DNA from: Candidatus Poribacteria bacterium
GTDB taxonomy: Bacteria; Poribacteria; WGA-4E; WGA-3G
NCBI GenBank assembly: GCA_022827225.1
Contig: JAJDTJ010000129.1
Location: 1 to 64,000, forward strand
Direction: 5' to 3'
Length of the DNA stretch: 64,000 bases
A model generated the notes under the pieces. The model was given only the letters and a program-made list of their open reading frames with translations, was not told where the DNA came from and searched no databases. Positions 42,219 to 51,562 of this stretch are shown here, one piece after another. The position numbers and the translations under genes were made by a program. Every line of letters starts with the position of its first letter. Positions within the stretch are counted from its first letter, which is position 1.

Positions 42219-45200
42219 ATGGTGAAAACGCAAGTTATGAATCGAAATCTAATTGTGTCAATTTTCGCAGCAATATTGTTGATATATGGCGGTCAAAGTA
42301 TTAGTTATGCTCAAGGGAACGCGCCTACTGTTACACCGAGCGAGACCAATACAACAATCCGGGTTAATTTTCGCGACACTTTCTATGCTTATGATGAAAA
42401 ATCCTATCAGGTTCAATTGCGCCGGAAAGAACCTCAAGGGGATTGGATTTTGAAATGCGGTACAATTAAAGATTTCTTCGATTCCGATGTCCGGACTTTT
42501 ACTGTTATCTTCACGGGCCTTGAACCCGATACTACATATCAGGCACGCTGGAGGGAGACCAACCAACCGAATTGTTCTGATAACCCACCTAACCCAGATC
42601 CCTGGTCCCCGATGGGTGAAGGAACAACCTTTTTGGTAACACCTCCGCATGTTGAATTTGTTGATGCCAATTTAGCAAGAGCGTTACGCAGAACGTTAAA
42701 CCTTTACACCATAGGCGTAGACCTTCTCAAAATTCCTAAAGAGGAACTTGCAAAACTGACGCACTTGGAATATAACAATGAATTGGACACACCCCCATCA
42801 TTAAGGATAAGTAATCTGACAGGATTGGAACATGCACCTCAGCTCATCACGTTAGCTCTCAAAGATAACGATCTCCGTGATATAACGCCCCTTGCATCTC
42901 TGACACAACTGACAGAATTAAATCTATCAAATAATAAAATCAGCGACATCACACCCTTGTCACAACTGACGCAATTGACAGAGCTATCTCTGGGAGGATT
43001 TACTGGGAATAATGTTAGTGACATCATGCCCCTTACACAACTGACGCGGTTGACAACATTATACCTGAAGGCGAATAACATCACTGACATCACGCCCCTC
43101 ACGGAATTGCCCCAATTGACAGAGTTATACCTTTCTTCAAATGATATCGTTGACATCACACCTCTTAAAGAACTGACACAGTTAACAAGGTTAGATTTAT
43201 CAAGTAATAATATCAACGACATCACACCTCTTAAAGAACTGACGCAACTGACAGATTTAGACCTCAAAACTAATAACATTAGCGATGTTACGCCTCTCGT
43301 AGCATTGAGGTCTCTTGAATGGTTATTTCTTCTTCTTAATCCCATTAAAGATTCGTTCCCACTTAACGCACTCCTTGAAGTGAATCCAGATGTGTATATA
43401 GATATTGAGGTTCTCAAGGAGGAACGCCCAATAATAACTGTATCAACGCTTCAACCTCTGACTGGAGCGACATTGGATGGTGCCGTAGTGAAACTAACGT
43501 TGAGTAGCGGTAGTTTCGACAAGTGGAGAAGCGGTTTTAGAGACGCATTCACAATTTCCGGTATTCCGGGGATCGACATTGGTCGGTACGGAAACGACGC
43601 AATCGAAGTAGTCAATGATATAGAGGCCGAGATCAAACTTATATTTGAAGGCGACTTAATCACCACGGATTCTGTTTTAACTCTTACCGTGGCATCAGAA
43701 GCAATAACCGGTTACAACGGCGATGCCTATACCTTGGAGATTCCTGTCCCTGGCGTATCTGAAGCTGAATTAGCTCAAACAATAACCGCATCAGCACCGT
43801 ATCCGTTAACAGCGGCAACGTTGAACGGAAGCATGGTAACATTAAAACTAACCGATGCAGTTTTCGACAAATATGGGTATTTGAACGTAAACGTATCTGG
43901 AATCTCGGAGATCACTATTGCGAAACGTACAGGGTCGAGTCGGAAGGCTATAAGAAGAGTCAGCGACACAGAAATAACGATTGAGCTTAGATTCTTGAGC
44001 AACATTACCGAAGATGCCACGTTAATATTTACTGTTGCTCCATCTGCAATAGATAGGTATAACGGTCCTCCACTCACTGCGGAAATATCTATCTCTGCCA
44101 CAACTGAAGTTGAACCTACTGCGGAATTAGTTGCATCATCAGCATTTCCATTAACGAAAGCGACGCTTAATGGAAGCATTGTGAAACTGACACTACAAAA
44201 TAAATCCTATCAAGGATCTTCTGACGATTATGATGAACCTGTGGTAGGAATATCCGGTATTCTGGGTGTAAAAACTGCCCGGTTGGGATCGGGCTCTTAT
44301 TTATGGATCCTAAGCGAGACAGAAATATGGATCAAACTTTTTTTTAATGGCAACTTAGACAATGATGTTACCCTAACCTTCACAGTTCCGCCAAGTTTAA
44401 TAAAAGACTACAACGGTCCACCACTTACAGCAACGTTACCTATCACAGTAAAAACGGGAAAGCAGGTGCTTATATCAGACCCCTCGCGTCCATCAATGTA
44501 TTGGATCAATACGGATACTGACAAAATTGAGTCGCTCGACCGTTTTGATGCAGTTACGAATCAGGTTGCAAGTCTAACTGTAGATACAGCGGACGGTAAG
44601 GTCTACTGGTCTGAATATAGTAGCAGTGACGGTACCCTTAAACGTGCAAGTCTTGATGGCACAAACGTTGAGGTATTAGTAACGCACCCGACTACTCCTC
44701 AAAGTATAACGGTTGATGCTACCGAAAAGAAACTTTATTGGATAAATTCGCTTGAAGGAAAAATCCAGAGGGCGGATCTCAGCGGTGGAAATATTAAAAC
44801 CGTTATTCAGCTTGACGATACTATTACACACGTTGCTGTGGATACTAAAGGAGGCAAACTTTATTGGGTAGATTCCGAATTCCGCATCCGGCGTATGAAC
44901 CTTGATGGAACAGGCATTGAAACGATTTTGACCGGATGGAATTCACATCTCACGCGCGGAATAGGTGGCATGGTTATAGCCGATGGTAAAATCTACTGGA
45001 CAGAGCGACAAATATGGTATCGATCTGGTGGTAAAATTCATCGCGCTAACCTCAATGGCACGAACCTTGAAACATTTGTTACCTCCCTCGGTGAACCTCT
45101 CGGTATTGCCGTTGATGCCGCGAATGGCAAGATCTATTGGGCAAACTCATTTGGCGGAATCCAGCGGATAGACATCAACGGCGGAGAGGTTGAGAATGTT

Positions 45201-46307
45201 GTCTACGGCATCACTGCCCCCGGAGATTTAGCATTGAGAACAGTTGTTGCGCCAATAACACCTACTACCACGTCAGAAACATCAGCAACCATCGATACTA
45301 TAGTCAATATCTCACCCGCTTCAGCAGTATCCCCTGCTATCGGAGAACAGTTAGAATTCAGCCTGAATATCACGGGTGGCAAAGCAGTCGCGGGTTATCA
45401 GGCAACTGTGCAGTTTGATGATACTGCTCTCCGTTATGTGTCAAGTGCGAATGGTGATTTTCTGCCTACCGATGCGTACTTTGTGGAGCCGACTGTGAAA
45501 GGCAATCTCGTCCAACTCAACGCTGCATCTCTCGCTGGGGAAAGTAATGGAGACGGCACCCTCGCTACACTCGCTTTTGAGGTGGTTTCAGCGAAGGCAT
45601 TCCCTTTAACGTTATCTAACGTTCTCCTTTCCAACAGCGCGGGGGAGACTTTCGCTCCCAAAGTGGAAAACGCCGCGACAACTGAACCCATCCAACTCAA
45701 AGGGGATGTTAATAGTGATGGCACTGTTGACATCGCTGATTTGGTATTGGTTGCTTCAAATCTTGACAAAACAGGACAGAATGCTGCGGATGTCAATGGT
45801 GATGGCACTGTTGACATCGCCGATCTCGTCTTGGTTGCTGGCGCGTTAGGTAACAGTGCCGCTGCACCCTCTCTGCATCTCCAATCCCTTGATATGCTCA
45901 CAGCAGCAGATGTCAAAATGTGGTTATCCGCTGCACAGCAATTGGGCATCACAGATGCAACGTCACAACGCGGTATCCTGTTTTTAGAACAACTCCTCAC
46001 AGTGTTGACCCCCAAAGAGACAGTCTTACTTGCGAACTATCCGAACCCATTTAACCCAGAGACGTGGATACCGTATCATTTAGCAAAAGAGGCGGATGTT
46101 ACACTGCATATCTATGCTATGAACGGACAATTGGTGCGGACGTTGAGGCTTGGACATCAGGCTGTGGGTATGTATCAAAATCGCAGTCGTGCGGCGTATT
46201 GGGATGGTAAGAACGCGTTCGGTGAGTCTGTGGCGAGTGGTTTGTATTTCTATACACTTACCGCAGGTGATTTCACTGCTACGCGTAAGATGTTAATTAT
46301 GAAGTAA
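42219..46307 (+). CDS. Giant secreted multidomain protein: LRR, YWTD-like, cohesin-like, dockerin and sorting-type tail
   Basis: 1362 aa. Signal peptide (about 1-32). Order of parts: fibronectin-III-like (about 35-140), SDITPL-type leucine-rich repeats (about 205-375), three ~115-residue repeats beginning PLTxATL(D/N)G (about 408, 523 and 638), YWTD-like propeller blades (about 750-1010; KIYWANSFGGIQRIDING), a cohesin-like fold (about 1030-1155), a dockerin type I pair (DVNSDGTVDIADLVLVASNL and DVNGDGTVDIADLVLVAGAL, about 1162-1214), and a FlgD-like C-terminal tail (about 1270-1362; LLANYPNPFNPETWIPY, ending GDFTATRKMLIMK). Dockerin and cohesin-type modules mediate surface assembly. AAAAGGAG sits before the ATG. 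Confidence 0.88.
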   Translation: MVKTQVMNRNLIVSIFAAILLIYGGQSISYAQGNAPTVTPSETNTTIRVNFRDTFYAYDEKSYQVQLRRKEPQGDWILKCGTIKDFFDSDVRTFTVIFTGLEPDTTYQARWRETNQPNCSDNPPNPDPWSPMGEGTTFLVTPPHVEFVDANLARALRRTLNLYTIGVDLLKIPKEELAKLTHLEYNNELDTPPSLRISNLTGLEHAPQLITLALKDNDLRDITPLASLTQLTELNLSNNKISDITPLSQLTQLTELSLGGFTGNNVSDIMPLTQLTRLTTLYLKANNITDITPLTELPQLTELYLSSNDIVDITPLKELTQLTRLDLSSNNINDITPLKELTQLTDLDLKTNNISDVTPLVALRSLEWLFLLLNPIKDSFPLNALLEVNPDVYIDIEVLKEERPIITVSTLQPLTGATLDGAVVKLTLSSGSFDKWRSGFRDAFTISGIPGIDIGRYGNDAIEVVNDIEAEIKLIFEGDLITTDSVLTLTVASEAITGYNGDAYTLEIPVPGVSEAELAQTITASAPYPLTAATLNGSMVTLKLTDAVFDKYGYLNVNVSGISEITIAKRTGSSRKAIRRVSDTEITIELRFLSNITEDATLIFTVAPSAIDRYNGPPLTAEISISATTEVEPTAELVASSAFPLTKATLNGSIVKLTLQNKSYQGSSDDYDEPVVGISGILGVKTARLGSGSYLWILSETEIWIKLFFNGNLDNDVTLTFTVPPSLIKDYNGPPLTATLPITVKTGKQVLISDPSRPSMYWINTDTDKIESLDRFDAVTNQVASLTVDTADGKVYWSEYSSSDGTLKRASLDGTNVEVLVTHPTTPQSITVDATEKKLYWINSLEGKIQRADLSGGNIKTVIQLDDTITHVAVDTKGGKLYWVDSEFRIRRMNLDGTGIETILTGWNSHLTRGIGGMVIADGKIYWTERQIWYRSGGKIHRANLNGTNLETFVTSLGEPLGIAVDAANGKIYWANSFGGIQRIDINGGEVENVVYGITAPGDLALRTVVAPITPTTTSETSATIDTIVNISPASAVSPAIGEQLEFSLNITGGKAVAGYQATVQFDDTALRYVSSANGDFLPTDAYFVEPTVKGNLVQLNAASLAGESNGDGTLATLAFEVVSAKAFPLTLSNVLLSNSAGETFAPKVENAATTEPIQLKGDVNSDGTVDIADLVLVASNLDKTGQNAADVNGDGTVDIADLVLVAGALGNSAAAPSLHLQSLDMLTAADVKMWLSAAQQLGITDATSQRGILFLEQLLTVLTPKETVLLANYPNPFNPETWIPYHLAKEADVTLHIYAMNGQLVRTLRLGHQAVGMYQNRSRAAYWDGKNAFGESVASGLYFYTLTAGDFTATRKMLIMK

Positions 46308-46323
46308 ACTTAAACCGTATTGT

Positions 46324-46349
46324 AGGTGCGGGTCCCTGTGCCCGCACCT
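46324..46349 (+). terminator. Hairpin between secreted-protein genes (dispersed repeat)
   Basis: AGGTGCGGG (46324-46332) pairs with CCCGCACCT (46341-46349) across an 8-base loop. A variant occurs at 48653-48674. It may act as a transcript-end structure. Confidence 0.5.
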
Positions 46350-46371
46350 GCCAGCAAAGGAGAACTAATCC

Positions 46372-48618
46372 ATGAAAACGACACTATATTTTATACTTAT
46401 ACTGTGCATTTTTGTAACACTCGCGTTTGTGCCGAACAGTTTTGCCCAGGAATATGTCGTGCGCGTCATCTATTTTCACCCAAACGACATTGAACCGCAG
46501 GAAGACAGTGTCAACACACTAAAGGCAATGACAAAGGATATACAAACGTTTTACGCCGATGAAATGGAACGCCACGGATACGGTCGGAAAACATTTAGGC
46601 TTGAAACTGATGAGAACGAAGATGTAATGCTACATTACATGAAAGGGAATCTCGACCATACACACTATAAAGAAAAAAGTATGTCCAGAAATGAAATCAG
46701 AGATCGGTTAGACTTCTCAAAGAGAATTATCTATCTGATCTGGGTGGATAGATATGATTCCAGTGGATGGGCAGGGGATGTTGGAGGTTCCGGGAGTGGT
46801 GTATCAGAACGCGGGGACGCATGGGTATTTCCATCCAACTTTGACAGCGGAGTTCGTTACAGGGATGCATGGGAAACAATAGCACACGAAATAGGACACG
46901 CCTTCGGATTGGCACACGATTTCCGAAACAATACCTATATTATGTCTTACGGTCCAGGAGACAGAAACGAATTGTCATCGTGTAACGCCAAATGGCTGGA
47001 TACACATAAGTATTTCAATGATACCGTAATGCCTATCAACGATAACACAAGCCTTCAAATGCTTCAACCAAGTCCCGCCGGACCGCTGGCGATTCGCCTC
47101 AGATTTAATATATCCGACACGGATGGACTCCATCAAGTAATATTCGACGCACGAGGAGATGACGGATTGGTCGAATGTAAGGAATTAAGTGGTTATAGCA
47201 GTACTGTAGATTTTGTCACGAATGCGTTCGATTTAGGCAATACAAGCAAGTATGGACTTCTGATTATAGATAAGTCTGGAAACTTCAAGTATCATAGAAT
47301 TGAGATACGTCCTACCGACCTGCTGCCTCCCTCCGAAGTTGTCCGAATACCCGATGTGAATTTAGCAGCATCAATACGCGAAGCCCTCGAATTAGCACCA
47401 GACAGCCCCATCACGCAACTGGATATGTTAGTACTACGAAGGATTTATTGGAAAGACCCTGGTCGTCAGATAATAGACCTTACAGGGCTTGAACATGCAA
47501 TCAACTTGCAATCCTTAAGGCTATACGATAATCAAATCGAGGACATAACACCCCTCTCAAAATTGACTAAACTGGACGACTTAGTGCTGTCCGGTAATCA
47601 AATCAAGGATATAACACCCCTCTCAAAATTGACCAAATTGAATGGGTTACGGCTGTCCGGTAATCAAATCGAGGACATAACACCCCTCTCGAAGTTGGCG
47701 AACTCGAACTTGCGGGACTTACGGCTGTCAGATAATCAAATCAGCGATATCACCCCACTTGCTGGATTGATAAATTTACGTGGTTTACATATTTATCATA
47801 ATCAAATCAGCGATATCACCCCACTTGCTGGATTGATAAATTTACGTGGTTTATATATTCATCATAATCAAATCAGCGATATCACCCCACTTGCTGAACT
47901 AACGAATTTATTCTTCTTGCAGCTTGGTACGAACGAATTCAATGATATCAGTCCACTCGCTGAACTAACGAATTTAAAAGAATTATATTTTTGAAATCAC
48001 CAAATTAGTGATATTAGTCCACTTGCTGGACTAGTAAATCTCAACGTTCTAGATCTTAGGATAGCGCACGACGTTCTAGATCTTAGGATAGCAAATGGTA
48101 ATCCACCACTTCTTAGTGATGTAAGCCCCTTCACAGAATTGGTAAACCTGCAATATTTATATCTTGAGGGAAATCCTATTAAGAATCGAAAACCCCTCCT
48201 TGAACTCTTGCGAAAGAATCCAGAGGTTAAAATATACCTTAAGAACAGAAAGGATCCATTACCTGTCACCTTATCTCATTTCCGTGCAGAATTGTCTAAT
48301 GCTGGCGTTAGCCTCAAATGGATAACAGAATCGGAGGTAGACAACGCAGGTTTCTACATCTACCGCAGCGAAACAAAGGACGGTGATTTCAAAGTCGTCA
48401 ATCCCTCCATGATCCAAGGTGCTGGCACAACAAGCGAACGCAACGCCTATACATGGACAGATACCACCGCTAAGCCGAATGTCGCCTACTATTACCGGAT
48501 AGAGGACATCTCCCACGCAGGTGTCCGCGAGCAGTTAGCAACCGTGCGCTTGAGAGGACTTGTGTCTGCACGAGGTAAACTTACTACCATTTGGGCAGAT
48601 TTGAAAGCGGAGAACTAA
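46372..48618 (+). pseudogene. Secreted zinc metalloprotease with LRR domain, interrupted by one TGA
   Basis: Signal peptide (about 1-25), then a zincin domain with HEIGHAFGLAH (His172, Glu173, His176, His182) and IMSYG as a Met-turn, so a metzincin-type protease. SDITPL-type leucine-rich repeats follow (about 365-600), then a Fn3-like part and the tail GKLTTIWADLKAEN. The frame is open from 46372 to 48618 except for TGA at 47992-47994 (residue 541), which sits inside an LRR (LYF-stop-NHQISDISPL) where neighbouring repeats have an ordinary residue. TGG or GGA there would restore 748 aa. A nonsense mutation or sequencing error is likely. A TTG at 48139 could in theory restart the rest. AAAGGAG precedes the ATG. 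Confidence 0.75.
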
Positions 48619-48652
48619 TACTTATACCAAATTAACGCGATTCGTCTTAGTA

Positions 48653-48674
48653 GGTGCGGTTTCCTAACCGCACC
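48653..48674 (+). repeat. Dispersed hairpin
   Basis: GGTGCGGTT (48653-48661) pairs with AACCGCACC (48666-48674), a variant of the hairpin at 46324. It directly precedes a stray protein-tail fragment. Confidence 0.5.
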
Positions 48675-48681
48675 GTGTCTG

Positions 48682-48732
48682 TTCACAGCGGGCGATTTTT
48701 CTGCTACGCGTAAGATGTTGATACGCAAGTAA
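48682..48732 (+). pseudogene. Stray C-terminal fragment of a sorting-type tail
   Basis: The frame reads FTAGDFSATRKMLIRK and stops at 48730-48732. This is nearly the same as the last residues of the giant protein at 42219-46307 (TAGDFTATRKMLIMK). No upstream coding part remains. It is the 3' relic of another secreted-protein gene. Confidence 0.65.
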
Positions 48733-48825
48733 TACTTATCTGCTAAACACGGAAGGGTGGAAAATAACACCCTTCTATTAACAACTTGATTACTCCGGCA
48801 ATCAAGAATCAATAAAGGAGTATTG

Positions 48826-48915
48826 ATGAAAACACGCCCAAAATTTCATGCTTCAATATTTTTCATAATAGTATTAGTTTTTAGCATGCCATTTTTGCTG
48901 GGGCGTTTCTTGTAA
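48826..48915 (+). pseudogene. Truncated start of a secreted protein
   Basis: An ATG at 48826 with AAAGGAG upstream opens 29 codons that read like a signal peptide (MKTRPKFHASIFFIIVLVF..., ending GRFL) and then stop. A functional peptide cannot be excluded, but a decapitated secreted-protein gene is the simpler reading, given the relics on both sides. Confidence 0.5.
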
Positions 48916-49143
48916 GCAAAAACGGTGTTTCTTCACGCTCGTGATCTTGTGAAAAAACGTTAGCACCTATAAACGAAAACCAAAGCCAAAATCGAAAACT
49001 ATAGTGACCTATAAAAATAATAAGACACTCTTTGAAAGATGGACGAGGAGACCTCGCCCCTACGAAACGTCTTATGTTAGAAAAAGTGTCTACTTAATTG
49101 TTGATTTTACTATAAATCGTCCTATAATTGAGGGTGTGCATAA

Positions 49144-49293
49144 TTGAATTTAGTCAGGATACCTGAAGGCTCAACGATTTATGCCGCCAAGGTTTCCTAT
49201 TACGATTACGGTATTGAAGATGCCCTAAAAGAAGCAGGAATCACCCTGAAATCTGTGCGTAAGAAGAACTCCAAATTATTTTTCAAAAATTGA
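49144..49293 (+). pseudogene. Transposase C-terminal remnant
   Basis: A frame ending at TGA 49291-49293 reads IYAAKVSYYDYGIEDALKEA, then GITLKSVRKKNSK. This D/A-K-x-Y-x-DY-x-IEDALKEAGI...RKKNSK pattern is typical of IS982-like or related DDE transposases near the catalytic Glu. The usual Asp of ADK has become Ala, and the N-terminal two-thirds is missing. Confidence 0.6.
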
Positions 49294-49447
49294 CTTTATT
49301 TTCTTAAACTTCATCAAACGTCACATTATAGTAGATTTTGGAATTACTTATACACCCATAGGGGAAACCGGGTTACTTGGTTCCTCTATGCCCATCAAGC
49401 GTGAAACTAATTATTGATTCGCTTAGGCATATTAAGGAGATCCCGTA

Positions 49448-50569
49448 GTGAAAAATGCAACAAGATATCGTCAAAAATCCGTAATAAAGATATTTCTCAC
49501 CATCCTCATAATAAGCATCACCTGCACACTTGTGGGGTGCGACGAGGGGATAAACATGGCCGATTCAGTGGTCAACCCCAAGCCGGAAGAACCACCGCCG
49601 AAAGAGCGAACGGAAAAGGTGGAGGAAACGACAACCGGTGAGATAAAAAGCGAACCGGAAGAGTCAGAAAAATCAAACGGCAATAAAGAAAACGAAGAGC
49701 CGGAGCCGAAAGAATCGGAAGAGCCGCCCGTGCCACCAACAGAGCCGAAAGAGGTAGCGCCACCAGCACCGCCGACCATCACTATCATAACCGTCATCAA
49801 CATGGACGACGGAGCAATAGAAGTGTTCGGCACCAGCGCCAACCTCCCCGAAGGGGCAGAGATCACCGTGCGGCTGGCAGGAGCCATAGCAATCGCTCTT
49901 GTTGATTTCGACGGAAGCTGGCTGACAACCATCCCCTCAGAAGAGGCGGAACACTTTCCCATAGAGACTCTCTCCCTCACCGCAAGCGCGGGTGAAGAAG
50001 TCACCGTGATGGCTGACTTTCAAAACACCCCCCTGGTGCACGGCATCCCCATCTCCAGCGAGGAAGAGCGAATCCAGACCGAAATAATCGCCGAGGTGTT
50101 TGAATACGACCACACCTCAGCAACTGAGGAAGAGCGAGAAATCTTCGGCAAGAAACGAATCATGCTCATTGAACGCCACGAGCGCCTCAGCGTAATGACA
50201 GAGCCGGGAAGAGAGGCCTACAGGCGTGTCACAGAATTTGAGCAAAAAAGAGAGGTCCTCGCCGAAAACTACAGATCATCGGAAGAATTCAACAAATCAA
50301 TGGACGAAAATTTTGAGATGGCCTTCGGCATATCAAAAGACTACGCCATATGGCTCACGACCAACATATATCTGGATGAAAAACCGGAGCACCGAGAATA
50401 CATGAAGTTTTGGCAGAAAAACGGTATAGCTCTGGAGTACCTCGCAATCCGGATAGAAAATCCAAACGCCACAAAAGAAGAGTGGCTGGATCTCCTCCGG
50501 GAATCCATTCGGGAGGACAATGTCAGCATTCAATTTTATGACTGGTGGAATGTCCACCATCTGGAATAA
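49448..50569 (+). CDS. Lipoprotein with Pro/Glu-rich linker
   Basis: 373 aa, GTG start at 49448 with AAGGAG 9 bases upstream. Signal and lipobox-type LVGC (Cys31), then a low-complexity Glu/Pro/Lys linker (about 45-108), a small beta-rich domain of the bacterial Ig/"carbohydrate-binding" look (about 110-195; IEVFGTSANLPEGAEITVRL), and a helical acidic C-terminal half (about 205-373). The linker suggests that it spans from the membrane outward. I do not recognise a family. It has higher GC than the flanking relics. A strong terminator follows. Confidence 0.75.
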   Translation: MKNATRYRQKSVIKIFLTILIISITCTLVGCDEGINMADSVVNPKPEEPPPKERTEKVEETTTGEIKSEPEESEKSNGNKENEEPEPKESEEPPVPPTEPKEVAPPAPPTITIITVINMDDGAIEVFGTSANLPEGAEITVRLAGAIAIALVDFDGSWLTTIPSEEAEHFPIETLSLTASAGEEVTVMADFQNTPLVHGIPISSEEERIQTEIIAEVFEYDHTSATEEEREIFGKKRIMLIERHERLSVMTEPGREAYRRVTEFEQKREVLAENYRSSEEFNKSMDENFEMAFGISKDYAIWLTTNIYLDEKPEHREYMKFWQKNGIALEYLAIRIENPNATKEEWLDLLRESIREDNVSIQFYDWWNVHHLE

Positions 50570-50587
50570 CTGAACCTTAACAACAGT

Positions 50588-50616
50588 ATACGGACCTACA
50601 TAATGTAGGTCCGTAT
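50588..50616 (+). terminator. Rho-independent terminator
   Basis: ATACGGACCTACAT (50588-50601) and ATGTAGGTCCGTAT (50603-50616) are perfectly complementary, followed by CTCTTTT. It lies 19 bases after the lipoprotein gene. Confidence 0.75.
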
Positions 50617-50760
50617 CTCTTTTCCCACAAGCAACCCTTAACACTCTCATCTTATGAACTGCTTATCACTGATGTCCCCATGACAATAGTAGAAGCCATG
50701 TTGATGATTACTGCTGGTACTACCATGCGTGTGTCCGGCTTCTTCTCTGCCTCCGTATTC

Positions 50761-51171
50761 TCACTGTGAATAGTCGTTCCGTTTCGCAGGATCATCCGTG
50801 AAGTATTCGACGAACTCCCATTCAAAACCGTCCGCATCAATGAAATAGATGCGCTTTCGGTGGGGATGCGGTCCGACTTTAAACCCTTCTCTATATCCGG
50901 CAGCGAGCAAGCGTTCTCTGATACCCTCAGCGTCATTAACAGCAAAACCGAGATGGTTTACATGGCGCCCCTTACGGTCACCCGTGAAGGGATGCTTGCG
51001 GTCTGATAAGGCGATGTAAAAATCATCGGTCCCAAGATGACACCATTTCGTTCCGTTGGCGTTATTGCCACCACCTCTGACTCGAAAATCTGGAAAGGCG
51101 GTTGTTAGAAAATCGATCGCTTTTTCAAGGTCATTCACGGTCATGTTGGCGTGTTCAAGATAACGGCTCAT
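50761..51171 (-). CDS. VOC/glyoxalase-fold protein
   Basis: 136 aa, one full vicinal-oxygen-chelate domain made of two beta-alpha-beta-beta-beta units: YLEHANMTVNDLEKAIDFL with the first His, then HVNHLGFAVNDAEGIRERL and YFIDADGFEWEFVEY with the late Glu. These metal-binding residues fit glyoxalase, dioxygenase or resistance-type VOC members; the substrate is unknown. AGGAGG is located just before the ATG. No operon partner. Confidence 0.88.
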   Translation of the reverse strand: MSRYLEHANMTVNDLEKAIDFLTTAFPDFRVRGGGNNANGTKWCHLGTDDFYIALSDRKHPFTGDRKGRHVNHLGFAVNDAEGIRERLLAAGYREGFKVGPHPHRKRIYFIDADGFEWEFVEYFTDDPAKRNDYSQ

Positions 51172-51562
51172 TTTAGATCCTCCTGAAATTTAGATTTTCT
51201 GTAGACATAGCACCCTTACGGGGTGTAAAGAGGAAATTTTCCTCGAAAAATCTATGTTTAAATGTTTAAGACCTGTTAGATAGCAATTTGGGTTATTTTA
51301 TTAATCAGAACGATTTAATTTTCGGTTTTGGCTTGGGTTTTCGTTTACAGATGTGAACGTTTTTTTCGTAAGATCGCGAGCGCAGCTCGCTCCTACAGAG
51401 GAGACATATCCATATATACAAAGTGAATATGTAAAACTAAATACCCCTGTTTTATTAGACGAATGCTTTATGAATATAGTATAATTAGATTATGAACGAT
51501 ACATTTGTATGGAAATCATGACAGTCTTTTGTGCGAAACTCTACGGCAAAGGAGCACCGAAA
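51172..51562. other. 391-base gap with dispersed hairpin
   Basis: Mostly AT-rich. It includes GCGAGCGCAGCTCGCTCCTACAG-type repeat sequence near 51376-51398, a hairpin form seen scattered in related gaps. A promoter for the PhyH gene is likely but no clear -35/-10 pair stands out. No gene is seen. Confidence 0.45.

Larger units (their letters stand above)
48733..49447. other. 715-base gap with gene relics
   Basis: Contains a truncated secreted-protein start (48826-48915), a dispersed hairpin-like repeat around 49041-49068 (GACGAGGAGACCTCGCCCC), and a transposase relic (49144-49293). The rest is AT-rich with no supported gene. It looks like a recombination scar. Confidence 0.55.

Noticed and set aside
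42839..43417. 192-codon minus-strand frame in the LRR region
   Set aside because: A shadow created by the repeated LRR codons on the other strand.
47530..47900. Regularly spaced DNA repeats resembling a CRISPR array
   Set aside because: The repeats are in frame and encode leucine-rich repeats (NQI-x-DITPL); unit length and coding explain them.
860..47994. TGA read as tryptophan throughout (alternative genetic code)
   Set aside because: Several conserved genes (for example the GTPase at 14238 and the receptor at 11136) end naturally at TGA, and most genes have no internal TGA.
49471..50004. 177-codon minus-strand frame in the lipoprotein gene
   Set aside because: Antisense of the Pro/Glu-rich linker; low-complexity composition explains the long open frame.
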